Below are positions 26,919 through 35,167 of a stretch of 64,000 nucleotides of DNA, piece by piece. The stretch's first letter is position 1; each line of letters begins with the position of its first letter. The stretch is taken from NCBI RefSeq assembly GCF_025567415.1, contig NZ_JAOQJV010000005.1, positions 94,899-158,898 on the forward strand, given 5' to 3'. The notes beneath the pieces were generated by a model that was given only the letters and a program-made list of their open reading frames with translations, searched no databases and was not told the DNA's origin. The DNA comes from Claveliimonas ammoniilytica (GTDB lineage Bacteria; Bacillota; Clostridia; Lachnospirales; Lachnospiraceae). The position numbers and the translations under genes were made by a program.

Positions 26919-27198
26919 ACATGTTTATCAAATGAATTACACAATAGCAATTCATATATGTCGTTATTTCCTGCGAAATGACATTTCTCCACCTGACGTT
27001 GAGACGCTGATACAGAAGAATCTTTTACCTGTAAGACCCGGGCGTTCCGACCCTCGCAAAGTCAAGCCTAAGTCAGCAGTAAGTTTTCTGTATCGAGTTG
27101 CATAACATCGATAAAAGTATATCGTTAATTTAGGCAGATAGCAATCTGTCTTTTTGTGCTGCATAAATATAAGAGCAAGTTTTTATAAAAGAAAAATC
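26919..27198. other. Non-coding or decayed stretch of the island
   Basis: About 280 bases without a gene I can support. On the minus strand a 66-codon frame (26964-27164) exists but shows no family features. A short hairpin GGCAGAT-AGCA-ATCTGTC followed by TTTTT (27133-27156, + strand) looks like a terminator. This is likely decayed mobile-element DNA. Confidence 0.5.
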
Positions 27199-27292
27199 GT
27201 AAACGGTGAATAGTAGGTACCACGATTTTTGCTAGTTTTCATGAGATAATTACTTTAAAAAATCTAAGGTTTTTTAGAGGGAGGATAATCTC

Positions 27293-27670
27293 ATGGATAA
27301 AATAACTCATAAAGTCCGGTGTGAACAATGGACAAATATCATCAAAGAATGTCTTGCTAGTGGAATGCCTAAAACAACCTGGTGTCGAGAGCACGGTATT
27401 TCGGACAAATCTTTTTTTTACTGGCAACGAATTCTTCGTGAAGAAGCATACCTTACCACATTAGAGAATACCTTAACGCCTGCTGTTAAAGAGAATTCAG
27501 CTCCAACAACTACAGATTTCATTGAAATCAAAATGACTGATCAAGTAAGTTCAGCTGACAGTCCTTTTAAACCGGATGTTGTTATACGAAAAGGATCTGT
27601 TTCAATTGAAATATCTAATACAGCTACGGAAGAACTTCTAAATAAGGTTGGAGGTCTTCTCCATGCTTAA
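27293..27670 (+). CDS. tnpA: IS66 accessory protein TnpA
   Basis: A 125-residue accessory protein of IS66-family elements. The N-terminal HTH-like part (EQWTNIIKECLASGMPKTTWCREHGISDKSFFYWQRILR) is characteristic; the C-terminus is variable and ends in the IEISNTATEELLNKV segment. GGAGG lies 8 bases before ATG 27293. Its 3' end overlaps tnpB by 8 bp, as in complete IS66 elements, so the two are translated together. Its role in transposition is not well understood. The operon here is broken after tnpB. Confidence 0.9.
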   Translation: MDKITHKVRCEQWTNIIKECLASGMPKTTWCREHGISDKSFFYWQRILREEAYLTTLENTLTPAVKENSAPTTTDFIEIKMTDQVSSADSPFKPDVVIRKGSVSIEISNTATEELLNKVGGLLHA

Positions 27671-28025
27671 CGATGCTGTCGGATTTGAAAAAATTTTTAT
27701 TGCCACAGGGTATACTGACTTGCGGCGTGGAATTGACGGTTTGGCATCTACCATTAAGTTTCAGTTTGATTTGGATCCTTTTCAAAAGCATGTTTTGTTC
27801 TTGTTCTGTGGAAAACGCACCGATCGAATTAAAGGGCTCGTTTGGGAAGGTGATGGATTCTTGCTTCTTTATAAAAGATTGAACATCGGCGGTTTTAGCT
27901 GGCCGCGTACAAAGGAAGAAGCCATGGAGATTACACCAGAGCAGTTTCAAATGTTGATGCAGGGATTGTCTATTGTTGCAAAACACCCAATCAAAGAATT
28001 GAAGAATCCACCTAAAACCATGTAG
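27663..28025 (+). CDS. tnpB: IS66 accessory protein TnpB
   Basis: A 120-residue TnpB of the IS66 type (not the OMEGA nuclease of the same name). It shows the family core IATGYTDLRRGIDGLASTI, LFLFCGKRTDRIKGLVWEGDGFLLLYKRL and the following W-P segment. ATG 27663 has GGAGGT 8 bases upstream, inside the end of tnpA; an earlier in-frame ATG at 27648 has no such site. The downstream tnpC is missing; what follows to 28100 carries no recognisable transposase. Confidence 0.92.
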   Translation: MLNDAVGFEKIFIATGYTDLRRGIDGLASTIKFQFDLDPFQKHVLFLFCGKRTDRIKGLVWEGDGFLLLYKRLNIGGFSWPRTKEEAMEITPEQFQMLMQGLSIVAKHPIKELKNPPKTM

Positions 28026-28130
28026 TATTGTGCAATTCGTAGAAAAAATATTTTCTTTTTATATACATGAAAAGGATATTTATGATATTGTCAATATTGG
28101 TTTACACTTTATTCTCAAGAATGTTCGACC

Positions 28131-29036
28131 TTATGCAGCCCCCTGCAGTGAAGCATAGTATTGCTGTCGTTTAACCATCGGAGGCAGTCCACCGTTAGCA
28201 GAGCAGATCCTCCGGTTATTCCAATAGCTGATGAAGTATCTCCAGATGAGAGTTTTTAACTGTGCTACAGTCATTGCGGTGGTGTCATAACGCCCATAAA
28301 GTAATTCATCTTTGAAGCGTGCCCACATGCTTTCACATCTGGCATTGTCATGGCATCGGCCACCGGCACTGTTCATGCTTTGGAGAATGCCATATTTGTT
28401 GATTGCTTTACGATATAGTTCGCTGGTATACTGGGTACCCCTATCGCTGTGAAGAATAGCTCCACGGAGCATAGGGTAAGCTTTGCAAGCATTATCTAAA
28501 GTTTGTTCACAAAGGGTTGCTTTCATATTTGTATCCATGGCAAGCCCTAATACTGCCAAATCATAGCAGTCAAAGATAGCTGAAACATACAGTTTTCCAT
28601 CGGAAGCCTTTATTTCAGTCATATCGGTAATGCACTTTTCAAGAGGCTTATTAGCTGTGAAATCACGCTTAATTAAATCGTCGGATTTACGTGCTTCTTT
28701 ATCAGCCTTGGTAATACCGTTAGGCTTACGCTTAGGTTTATGATTAAGACCAATTTCTTCCATGACACGATAAACAGTTCTTTCACTGGGAATATGTACT
28801 CCCTCCGGCTGTTTAAGCTGTAATGCCTGATACATACGCATTCTTCCATACGTGTCATTGCATTCATCTTGGTTGCAAATATCAATCATTGCATCTGCCA
28901 GTGCCTGATATTTCCAAGGAGCATCCTTCGTTTTTAGGAATTTGTTAAATGCCTGCCTGGAAACATGAAGTACTTTGCAATAAAAAGAAATTTTGCCCTT
29001 AATCCTGCCGTCATCCGTTTTGATTGCAATAAACAT
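28131..29036 (-). CDS. IS3-family transposase OrfB (DDE)
   Basis: A 301-residue catalytic part of the IS3 transposase. An N-terminal HTH_21 region (HVSRQAFNKFLKT ... RTVYRVMEEIGLNHKPKRK) precedes an rve DDE core: first Asp in ITDMTEIKASDGKLYVSAIFD, second in LHSDRGTQYTS, Glu in NARCESMWARFKDELLY. All three are present, so the enzyme looks active. Its ATG overlaps the orfA stop (TAATG). A slippery A-AAA-AAC a few codons upstream could give an OrfAB fusion by -1 frameshifting, the usual way these elements make transposase. Confidence 0.93.
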   Translation of the reverse strand: MFIAIKTDDGRIKGKISFYCKVLHVSRQAFNKFLKTKDAPWKYQALADAMIDICNQDECNDTYGRMRMYQALQLKQPEGVHIPSERTVYRVMEEIGLNHKPKRKPNGITKADKEARKSDDLIKRDFTANKPLEKCITDMTEIKASDGKLYVSAIFDCYDLAVLGLAMDTNMKATLCEQTLDNACKAYPMLRGAILHSDRGTQYTSELYRKAINKYGILQSMNSAGGRCHDNARCESMWARFKDELLYGRYDTTAMTVAQLKTLIWRYFISYWNNRRICSANGGLPPMVKRQQYYASLQGAA

Positions 29037-29377
29037 TAATCTCTGTTTTTTGCTGACTTCCGACGGCTGGCTGCGAAAAAAGCACTTGCTTCCTCAAGAA
29101 ATTCGTTTTCTTCTTTTAAGCGGCGTATTTCCTTATCCTGCTCTTTAACACGTTTTCTGAGTTCAATAAGCTCATCGTTAAGTGATAAAGCATTCTTAGG
29201 GGTATGAACTGCCTCATTTGCGCTGAGCCGACCTTCTTTGAAGGCCTTAATCCAGGTGTACATGGTACCCTTTGGAATTCCTAATTCGTTGGCGGCTTTA
29301 TGTGCGCCAATTTCCTGTGCAAGCTTTACAGCCTGTGCTTTAAACTCATTGTCATAAGATTTTTGATTCTGTGCCAT
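29036..29377 (-). CDS. IS3-family OrfA (HTH/leucine zipper)
   Basis: A 113-residue DNA-binding subunit. An HTH_8-type helix-turn-helix (about 8-50: NEFKAQAVKLAQEIGAHKAANELGIPKGTMYTWIK) is followed by a coiled coil/leucine zipper (about 68-100: LNDELIELRKRVKEQDKEIRRLKEENEFLEE). It ends at a stop that shares a base with the orfB start. The heptamer AAAAAAC near the 3' end is a good -1 frameshift site for making the full OrfAB transposase. Confidence 0.92.
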   Translation of the reverse strand: MAQNQKSYDNEFKAQAVKLAQEIGAHKAANELGIPKGTMYTWIKAFKEGRLSANEAVHTPKNALSLNDELIELRKRVKEQDKEIRRLKEENEFLEEASAFFAASRRKSAKNRD

Positions 29378-29437
29378 AGGTTATTTCTCCTGTTCTCGTA
29401 TTGATTATAATTATATATCAAAATCCTTGAGAATAGG

Positions 29438-30586
29438 GTGTCAACTTTTATGATACAACATCAAACGGAGATCAATTACTTAGCTTTATATATGAAAGGT
29501 CAGGGAAGTTTCAGTTCTGCTGATGTCATTTCATCCGACGTTGATAAACTAATCTTAGATGCGTTAGAAGAAATCCGCGACCAGTATAATATCGATCTTA
29601 CTGATAACCTGAATCTGCGTATTGCATTGTCATTACACACTGCGTCATTAATTGTGCGTATCAAATACAACATGCAGTTAAAGAATCATCTGGTAGATTA
29701 TATCAAGCAGACATTCCCGCAGGGATTTGATCTGGGTATTTATTTCGCTTCACATTTACAGGAAGTCTTCCATAAGAAAGTAACTGACGACGAAATTGCT
29801 TTCCTTGCAATTCACCTGTACACAGCTCTTGCAAGTCAGCATCAAGCCGTCGGAACCAAAAAAGTACTTGTCATTTCATCTATGCGTCAGAGTGAGAATA
29901 TTCTATTGAAACAGACGCTTTTAAATTGGTTCGCAGAGACCACCTCCGAACTCACATTTAAAACGCCGGAACAGATTGAAGACAAAGACATTGAAGATTA
30001 CGATATTTTCCTTACAACCGAACACAATCATTATTACGATTCCGGGCTTGCTTTCTATGTAGATCCATTCCCAGGACAGCAGGATTATCTAAACCTGAAG
30101 CTTGCAATTGATGGTTTCCAGAGCATTGAAGATATTACCTCAATATTCTACAAAGATCTGTACAGTATCGGTGATGGCAAAAAACGTGAAAAAATCGTTG
30201 AAAACATGTGTCAGAAATCCAGTGAATACTTCGAACTGGACGGAGCTGAATTCAAAGATGCAGTCTTCCAGCGTGAAAATATGCGTAGTACCTACTGGGG
30301 CAATGGTATTGCCGTACCGCATCCATTGACTGCTGTATCTTCTGACTCTTTTGTAGCTGTTACGGAATTGCCGCAGGCAGTTGTATGGGATGATCAGAAA
30401 AATATGGTCAATCTGGTTTTGTTGGTCTGTGTCGGCAAGAACAGTTCCAAGGCTTTTCAGTTGTGGAACTATCTGGCCAAAGTATTTTCAGACAAGCACT
30501 TCGTGGAACGTCTGCTTCCGGATCCGAGCTATGAACATTTTATTGCGCTTCTGAAAGAAGCAATAGCCGGAAGTTTTCAAAAATAA
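29438..30586 (+). pseudogene. BglG/MtlR-type PRD regulator, N-terminus missing
   Basis: The remaining frame (up to 382 residues) holds the second half of a PTS-regulated transcription factor: a PRD domain (about 8-130, with NLNLRIALSLHTASLIVRIKYN and DDEIAFLAIHLYTAL), a PTS EIIB-like domain (about 140-230, VLVISSMRQSENILLKQTL) and a PTS EIIA-2 domain (about 240-380) with its likely phosphorylated His in GIAVPHPL. The usual N-terminal HTH domains and first PRD, about 300 residues, are absent; the frame begins with a GTG inside the right end of the IS3 element. Without DNA binding it cannot work as a regulator, though a fragment could still be made. It once probably controlled the sugar genes that follow. 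Confidence 0.82.
29446..29465 (+). repeat. 20-bp direct repeat, right copy
   Basis: Identical to 26899-26918. It begins 2 bp after the IS3 right end and encodes the MIQHQ codons at the start of the truncated regulator. Confidence 0.8.
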
Positions 30587-30601
30587 ACAGGAGGTCATTA
30601 C

Positions 30602-31159
30602 ATGACAGTAAAAGAGGCATTAGCCCAAACACAGAAAAAAAAGGCTGGCTTGATTAATAAAGCCTCTGTTAATTACGCTGAGACTTTGCTGCTTCCAGGT
30701 GAAAAACCTGAAGCAGCAGCCATTGCCAATATTTATACACGCCGTGATAAATTCCCGGGAATCGTTGTAATTACCGATCAACGAGTCATCGCTGCATGCG
30801 GAATTCCGGGTATCAAACGCGACATCTGCATGAATATCCGTGATCTGGAGAATTGCGAAGAGACCAGCATGATCATGCAGTACAAAGTAACTTTCCGTAC
30901 CAGAAAGGAAGCCTTCGCCATGAGCGTAGATCCTGACGTAGGTGCCAACCTCTCTCCGCACGTTGCAAGAATTAACGGAGACGATCTTACTTCATTAAAG
31001 TTAGACGCCCGCGGAAATATCTTAAATGCCAGCTTTTTCAAACAACAACGTCTAAATCAGCAGCGTAAGAAAAAAGCCAAAGAATTCTCTGACAAAAAAG
31101 AGATTGAGTTACAGAAAAAAGCTTCTATGGATTTTAACTCCGACGACTTTAACGACTAG
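30602..31159 (+). CDS. PH-like (YokE-type) hypothetical protein
   Basis: A 185-residue cytoplasmic protein. The middle (about 25-125) looks like a bacterial PH-like fold: YAETLLLPGEKPEAAAIANIYTRRDKFPGIVVITDQRVIAACGIPG is typical of the strand order in such domains. A lysine-rich helical tail (about 145-175, KQQRLNQQRKKKAKEFSDKKEIELQKK) follows. It sits 15 bp after the PRD regulator remnant and 21 bp before alsE, so it is in that operon. The molecular role is unknown; the spacing argues for a sugar-operon accessory protein. Confidence 0.65.
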   Translation: MTVKEALAQTQKKKAGLINKASVNYAETLLLPGEKPEAAAIANIYTRRDKFPGIVVITDQRVIAACGIPGIKRDICMNIRDLENCEETSMIMQYKVTFRTRKEAFAMSVDPDVGANLSPHVARINGDDLTSLKLDARGNILNASFFKQQRLNQQRKKKAKEFSDKKEIELQKKASMDFNSDDFND

Positions 31160-31180
31160 ACATTAATAAGGAGATTCATT

Positions 31181-31855
31181 ATGGATTACATTATCAGCCC
31201 CTCCGTCATGTGCATGGATCTTATGAACCTTGGCGAGCAGATTAAAACACTTAACAAACACGTATCGATGTATCATGTAGACTTTATCGATGGCGTGTAT
31301 CTCAAGAATTTTTCCATCACGCTGCCATTTATCGCAGCCATGCGCAAGATTACAGACGCTGCTCTCGATATTCATGTAATGTTAACCGATCCATTTTATT
31401 ATCTGGATGATATGATCGAAGCCGGAAGCACTTATCTGTCCTTCCATTCGGAAATGCTCATGAATGAAGCATTCCGTACAGCGCACTACCTGCACAAACA
31501 CGGGCGCAAGCTTGGCGTAGTCCTGGTACCGGGCGCTCCGATTGAAATGATCTATCCTTACATTTCACATCTGGACAAGATCACCGTCATGATGGTCGAT
31601 CCGGGATTTTCCGGAGGTATCTTCGTCCCGGAAGCTCTTGATACCGTTTGTAAGCTGAAGGAATTAAGAAAAGAAAAAGGCTATCATTACATCGTAGAAG
31701 CCGATGGACAGTGTAATGAAAAACATTTCACGGAATTAAAGCAGGCCGGTGTAGAATCCTACATTGTCGGCAGCGGATTATTTGGTCTGATGAAACAGGG
31801 ACTGACATTGGACGAAGCTTATTACCAGCTTATAAGAAATATTGAAAATGCATAA
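31181..31855 (+). CDS. alsE: D-allulose-6-phosphate 3-epimerase-like
   Basis: A 224-residue ribulose-phosphate-3-epimerase-family TIM barrel. Metal and catalytic residues are visible: SPSVMCMDL with the N-terminal Ser, YHVDFIDGVYLKNF (His and catalytic Asp), IHVMLTDP (His), MMVDPGFSGG (second catalytic Asp) and GSGLFG for phosphate. The reduced length and the CMDLMNLGEQI beginning fit AlsE rather than Rpe. It would interconvert allulose-6-P and fructose-6-P. The upstream PTS-type regulator remnant fits a PTS-sugar operon whose transporter genes are no longer here. Rpe-like activity on another ketose phosphate is possible. Confidence 0.82.
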   Translation: MDYIISPSVMCMDLMNLGEQIKTLNKHVSMYHVDFIDGVYLKNFSITLPFIAAMRKITDAALDIHVMLTDPFYYLDDMIEAGSTYLSFHSEMLMNEAFRTAHYLHKHGRKLGVVLVPGAPIEMIYPYISHLDKITVMMVDPGFSGGIFVPEALDTVCKLKELRKEKGYHYIVEADGQCNEKHFTELKQAGVESYIVGSGLFGLMKQGLTLDEAYYQLIRNIENA

Positions 31856-31867
31856 ATTATGATAAAG

Positions 31868-31925
31868 AAAAAGACAGTGTTTCAAGGATGATTGTCCATC
31901 CACAAAACAATGTCTTTTTTTGCTT
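31868..31925 (+). terminator. Intrinsic terminator after alsE
   Basis: GACAGTGTTT and AAACAATGTC make the stem (one mismatch) with an A-rich left flank and a seven-T run, 15-70 bases after the alsE stop. Confidence 0.85.
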
Positions 31926-31931
31926 CCCTTC

Positions 31932-32056
31932 AGAGCAACCTTCAAATTGCTATACAGCACTTTGAAGGTGTAGCGTATCCGCCAAATAGATTTTACAGGA
32001 AAAAGTCTCATTTGTGCAAGCACAATTTGCCTTTTCCTGTAAATCTGCTTGTCTCT
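31932..32056 (+). repeat. Structured three-way-junction repeat, copy 1
   Basis: Outer stem AGAGCAA/TTGTCTCT (one bulge), then a hairpin CCTTCAAA...TTTGAAGG (31939-31968) with inner TGCT-ATAC-AGCA, then the core CGTATCCGCCAAATAGA (31974-31990), then a long arm (31988-32006 with 32031-32046, one bulge) capped by TTGTG-CAAG-CACAA. Core and cap are identical to those at 59412-59544; all stems differ in sequence but pair. It begins 6 bases after a terminator T-run. Confidence 0.8.
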
Positions 32057-32092
32057 AAACGGTCGCATATTAGGATACTATAAATAAGTAAA

Positions 32093-33451
32093 TTAGGCTT
32101 CCTCATTTACGAATGCTACTACCTTCTTAGCAAGATCCTCTGTTACACCAAGGTCAGCCATCATAGACAGCATTGTGTAACGTGCGCGAGTCTCTTTTGC
32201 GTAAAGCATTGCATTGTACAGACGGTCATCATCGAATCCAATCTGTGATGGAAGGTATGGAGCATCCAGACTCTTCAGGATCTCGATCATACGAGCTGCT
32301 GTTGGCATGTTGTCATCCATCAGTTTAACGATCTCATCCCAGTGAGCTTCGATTGCATCGATACGTTTCAGTCTGCCATTCACCTCATTCTTCTGAGATT
32401 CATGCTCCAGTGCAATGATAGAGCTTGCAGATGCACCGTATACTTCATTGATCTTAGCTTCCCATGCTGCCTGATCGTAAGCTTTTGCTTTCTCACGGGC
32501 TGCATCGAAGTCTGGTCTGTTCTCACGCAGGAACTCTGTCATCTTCAGGATCATAACTGTACCTACAGCCACCTTTGTACCATGAAGTACCGGGATCTTG
32601 CCTTCCTGAAGTTCCAGTGTCTCCCAGAAATGACACATATGATGCTCGCATCCTGCTGCCGGACGAGAGTTACCGATAAAGCTCATTGCTACACCAGTAA
32701 GTACAAGTCCTTCCATAATGTCTCCGATTACCTTCGGATCTCTTGATGCTACGTTATCAGCATCAGCTAATACATTTTCAATACAATCTGTTACCAGATT
32801 TACAATTTCATCACAGTAGTACTCATCATTAACTACCTTAGAGATTCTCCAGTCATTCAGACATGTGAATTTGCCAAGCAGATCTCCAAGTCCTGCAGAT
32901 ACCATTCTTGCAGGTGCTCCACAAAGAATATCTGTATCTCCGATAATAAACAGCGGTGTCTGAGCCGGGATTGTTGTCTTCATGCTGTTGATGATCAGAG
33001 CTGCTCCTGAAGAAGCAAATCCATCCATCGGTGCTGCTGTTGCAACGATTGCATAAGGAACTCCCATCTGGAAGCTGAAGAAACGGCACATATCGTTGAT
33101 AGAACCTGTTCCTACTGCTACAACCAGATCACAATCTCTGTCTGCATCAATCATAAGTTCTCCTAGTGCTTTCTCGTCCGGGATAAATCTCTTTCCCTTG
33201 AATACATGTGCTTTTGCTTTGATTCCGGCATCTTTCAGGATGTTCATTACTTTCTCTCCCGCAATACCGTATGTAATCTCATCACATGCGATGTATAAAT
33301 TCTTAAATCCGTATTTCTCTACATATTCTGGCAGTGCCTTCATAGCTCCTGCGCTAACTGTTACACCTTCCAGTGTAGTAGAATGTGTTCTTCCACATGA
33401 ACAATCAAATGGTTTTCCAAGATAATCTGCAAGCTTTAATGTCTTACTCAT
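32093..33451 (-). CDS. sn-Glycerol-1-phosphate dehydrogenase (AraM/EgsA family)
   Basis: A 452-residue iron-containing-alcohol-dehydrogenase-fold enzyme that reduces dihydroxyacetone phosphate to glycerol-1-phosphate. The nucleotide loop VAVGTGSINDMCRF, the substrate loop ATAAPMDGFASSGAALI and metal ligands in AGLGDLLGK (Asp) and GCEHHMCHFWE (His) are visible. A second His is expected in the VLHGTKVAVGTV segment. It has about 50-60 residues more than the Bacillus AraM core, mostly at the C-terminus. ATG 33451 has GGAAGG eight bases upstream. The gene stands alone. Glycerol-1-phosphate is the archaeal lipid backbone; in Bacillus it is used for heptaprenylglyceryl lipids, so a minor lipid or a sugar role is possible. 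Confidence 0.88.
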   Translation of the reverse strand: MSKTLKLADYLGKPFDCSCGRTHSTTLEGVTVSAGAMKALPEYVEKYGFKNLYIACDEITYGIAGEKVMNILKDAGIKAKAHVFKGKRFIPDEKALGELMIDADRDCDLVVAVGTGSINDMCRFFSFQMGVPYAIVATAAPMDGFASSGAALIINSMKTTIPAQTPLFIIGDTDILCGAPARMVSAGLGDLLGKFTCLNDWRISKVVNDEYYCDEIVNLVTDCIENVLADADNVASRDPKVIGDIMEGLVLTGVAMSFIGNSRPAAGCEHHMCHFWETLELQEGKIPVLHGTKVAVGTVMILKMTEFLRENRPDFDAAREKAKAYDQAAWEAKINEVYGASASSIIALEHESQKNEVNGRLKRIDAIEAHWDEIVKLMDDNMPTAARMIEILKSLDAPYLPSQIGFDDDRLYNAMLYAKETRARYTMLSMMADLGVTEDLAKKVVAFVNEEA

Positions 33452-33608
33452 CACACTAACCTTCCTTCAATTTAATAAAATCTGTTCTCTCTAAAAACGC
33501 AAACCAAAATTACAAGTCCACGCTATCCTTAACTTAGTCTATCAAACATAAAGCTTCAGACACTCCGAATAAAATTCGCAATGCAAAATATTTTTTTAAC
33601 GACTTGCG

Positions 33609-33644
33609 CAAAAAAATTGCGTAATTGATATTCCAATTACGCAA
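33609..33644 (-). terminator. Terminator of the clpC-radA operon
   Basis: On the minus strand TTGCGTAATTG...CAATTACGCAA is a perfect 11-bp stem with a 6-base loop followed by seven T's. It lies about 60 bp after the radA stop. Confidence 0.88.
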
Positions 33645-33702
33645 TCATTATTTGTAAGCTATTTCCTACATTACCACACTGATTTATTTTCCACTTCCTG
33701 AT

Positions 33703-35061
33703 TTAGATCAGATTCATTGCCTGATTTACCGATTTTACACCAATGACTTCAATTCCTTCGATCTTTTTCAGCATATCTTTGGACACCTGCGGCATAATAC
33801 ATGTTTTAAATCCAAGCTTTCTTGCTTCTGCCACACGCTGTTCCGGCATACTCACCGCACGCACTTCGCCGCTCAGTCCCACTTCGCCGAATACGATTGT
33901 TCCCGGCGAGATCGACTGGTTCTTGTAGCTGGACACGATCGCCATGACAATTCCCAGATCGATCGCAGGCTCATTCATGCGGATACCACCCGCAATATTA
34001 ATATATGCATCGTAATTCGAAAGCGGAAGTCCCACTCGCTTTTCCAGCACTGCCATCAACAGGTTCACTCTGTTATAATCTGTACCTGCTGCTGTACGCC
34101 TTGGCATACCAAAATTACTCCGACACACCAGTGCCTGAATCTCCATCAGGATCGGACGTGTTCCTTCCATTGAGCATGCCACGACTGATCCGGATGCATC
34201 CTCCGGGCGGCCGTTCAACATATATTCCGATGGATTCGGCACTTCCTCCAGTCCGGTCTCCCTCATTTCAAATACTCCAATCTCATTGGTGGATCCAAAA
34301 CGGTTCTTCACGCCTCTCAGAATACGATATGACGCATGACGGTCTCCTTCAAAATACAGCACGGTATCTACCATATGCTCCAGCACTCTCGGCCCTGCCA
34401 CGGTGCCTTCCTTAGTCACATGACCTACAATAAATATGGTAATATTTAATCCCTTTGCAATCTGCATCAGCGTATTAGTCGCCTCTCGCACCTGCGACAC
34501 ACTTCCCGGTGCCGCTGTCACTTCCTCACTGTACATGGTCTGAATCGAGTCAATCACTGCCACCGCCGGATGCTCTCTCTCGATCACCTGGCGAATTGTT
34601 TCCAGATTCGTCTCACACAACAACAGCAGATGGTCACTGAATGTCCCCATCCGATTCGCTCTCAGTTTAATCTGCTTTAATGACTCCTCACCGGAAATGT
34701 AAAGCACCTTTCGTCCCTGATCTGATAACCGTTTACACACCTGCAACAGCAAGGTTGACTTCCCGATTCCCGGATCTCCACCGACCAACACCAGTGATCC
34801 CGGTACGACTCCGCCGCCCAATACACGGTCTAATTCCTCAATCTCCGTCTGCATCCGGTCTTCCTGATCAGTAGACACGCTGGATAATGTCACAACCTCT
34901 GCTTCACGCACTGTATTCTTTGCAGCCGTACCCTTTGATACCGTCACCTTTTCCTCTACAAATGTATTCCATTCCCTACACATCGGACACTGCCCAAGCC
35001 ATTTGCTTTCCTCATGTCCGCAGTTCTGGCAGAAATATATACTCTTTTTTGCTTTCGCCAC
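33703..35061 (-). CDS. radA: DNA repair protein RadA (Sms)
   Basis: Hexameric helicase-like ATPase that drives branch migration in recombination and transformation. It is 452 residues. An N-terminal four-Cys zinc finger (CQNCG ... CPMC) is followed by a RecA-like core with Walker A GGDPGIGKST, the RadA-specific KNRFG motif (VKNRFGSTNEIGVF) and a C-terminal Lon-protease-like domain (GGIRMNEPAIDLGIVMAI). I start it at GTG 35061, seven bases after GGAGGT; the longer in-frame start at 35109 has no site. clpC lies upstream in the same direction, with one small gene between; clpC-radA linkage is conserved in Firmicutes. Confidence 0.96.
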   Translation of the reverse strand: MAKAKKSIYFCQNCGHEESKWLGQCPMCREWNTFVEEKVTVSKGTAAKNTVREAEVVTLSSVSTDQEDRMQTEIEELDRVLGGGVVPGSLVLVGGDPGIGKSTLLLQVCKRLSDQGRKVLYISGEESLKQIKLRANRMGTFSDHLLLLCETNLETIRQVIEREHPAVAVIDSIQTMYSEEVTAAPGSVSQVREATNTLMQIAKGLNITIFIVGHVTKEGTVAGPRVLEHMVDTVLYFEGDRHASYRILRGVKNRFGSTNEIGVFEMRETGLEEVPNPSEYMLNGRPEDASGSVVACSMEGTRPILMEIQALVCRSNFGMPRRTAAGTDYNRVNLLMAVLEKRVGLPLSNYDAYINIAGGIRMNEPAIDLGIVMAIVSSYKNQSISPGTIVFGEVGLSGEVRAVSMPEQRVAEARKLGFKTCIMPQVSKDMLKKIEGIEVIGVKSVNQAMNLI

Positions 35062-35120
35062 CCGGTTACCTCCCATTAACATTATGCTGTTGAGCTCACA
35101 AGTCCCCAACTATGATGCAA

Positions 35121-35147
35121 CGAGGGGCCGCAATCTGCTGCCCCTCG
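35121..35147. other. GC-rich hairpin between the small gene and radA
   Basis: CGAGGGGC and GCCCCTCG form a perfect 8-bp stem with an 11-base loop. There is no T-run on either side, so it is more likely an mRNA processing or stability element than a terminator. Confidence 0.5.
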
Positions 35148-35167
35148 CAATCTCTTACATATTTTAC

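Larger units (their letters stand above)
27199..28100 (+). mobile_element. IS66-family remnant (tnpA-tnpB only)
   Basis: Accessory genes tnpA and tnpB are intact but the large transposase gene tnpC, which normally follows, is absent. The left end is probably near GTAAACGG (27199), set inside an inverted repeat (AAAATCGT ... ACGATTTT, 27193-27229). The right part was lost, and an IS3-family element starts at about 28101. Without TnpC it cannot move by itself. Confidence 0.75.
28101..29444 (-). mobile_element. Complete IS3-family insertion sequence
   Basis: About 1.34 kb with orfA and orfB on the minus strand. The ends are imperfect inverted repeats: TTGACACCCTATTCTCAAGG inward from 29444 and TTTACACTTTATTCTCAAGA inward from 28101 (16 of 20 identical). 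I see no matching 3-4 bp target duplication at the two flanks, so the neighbourhood was rearranged after or during insertion. It interrupts the region between the IS66 remnant and the 5' side of a PTS-type regulator gene. Confidence 0.88.

Noticed and set aside
26964..27164. A 66-codon minus-strand frame (QHKKTDCYLPKL...) in the guaA island
   Set aside because: No family resemblance or clear ribosome binding site; it overlaps a terminator-like hairpin. Treated as decayed DNA.
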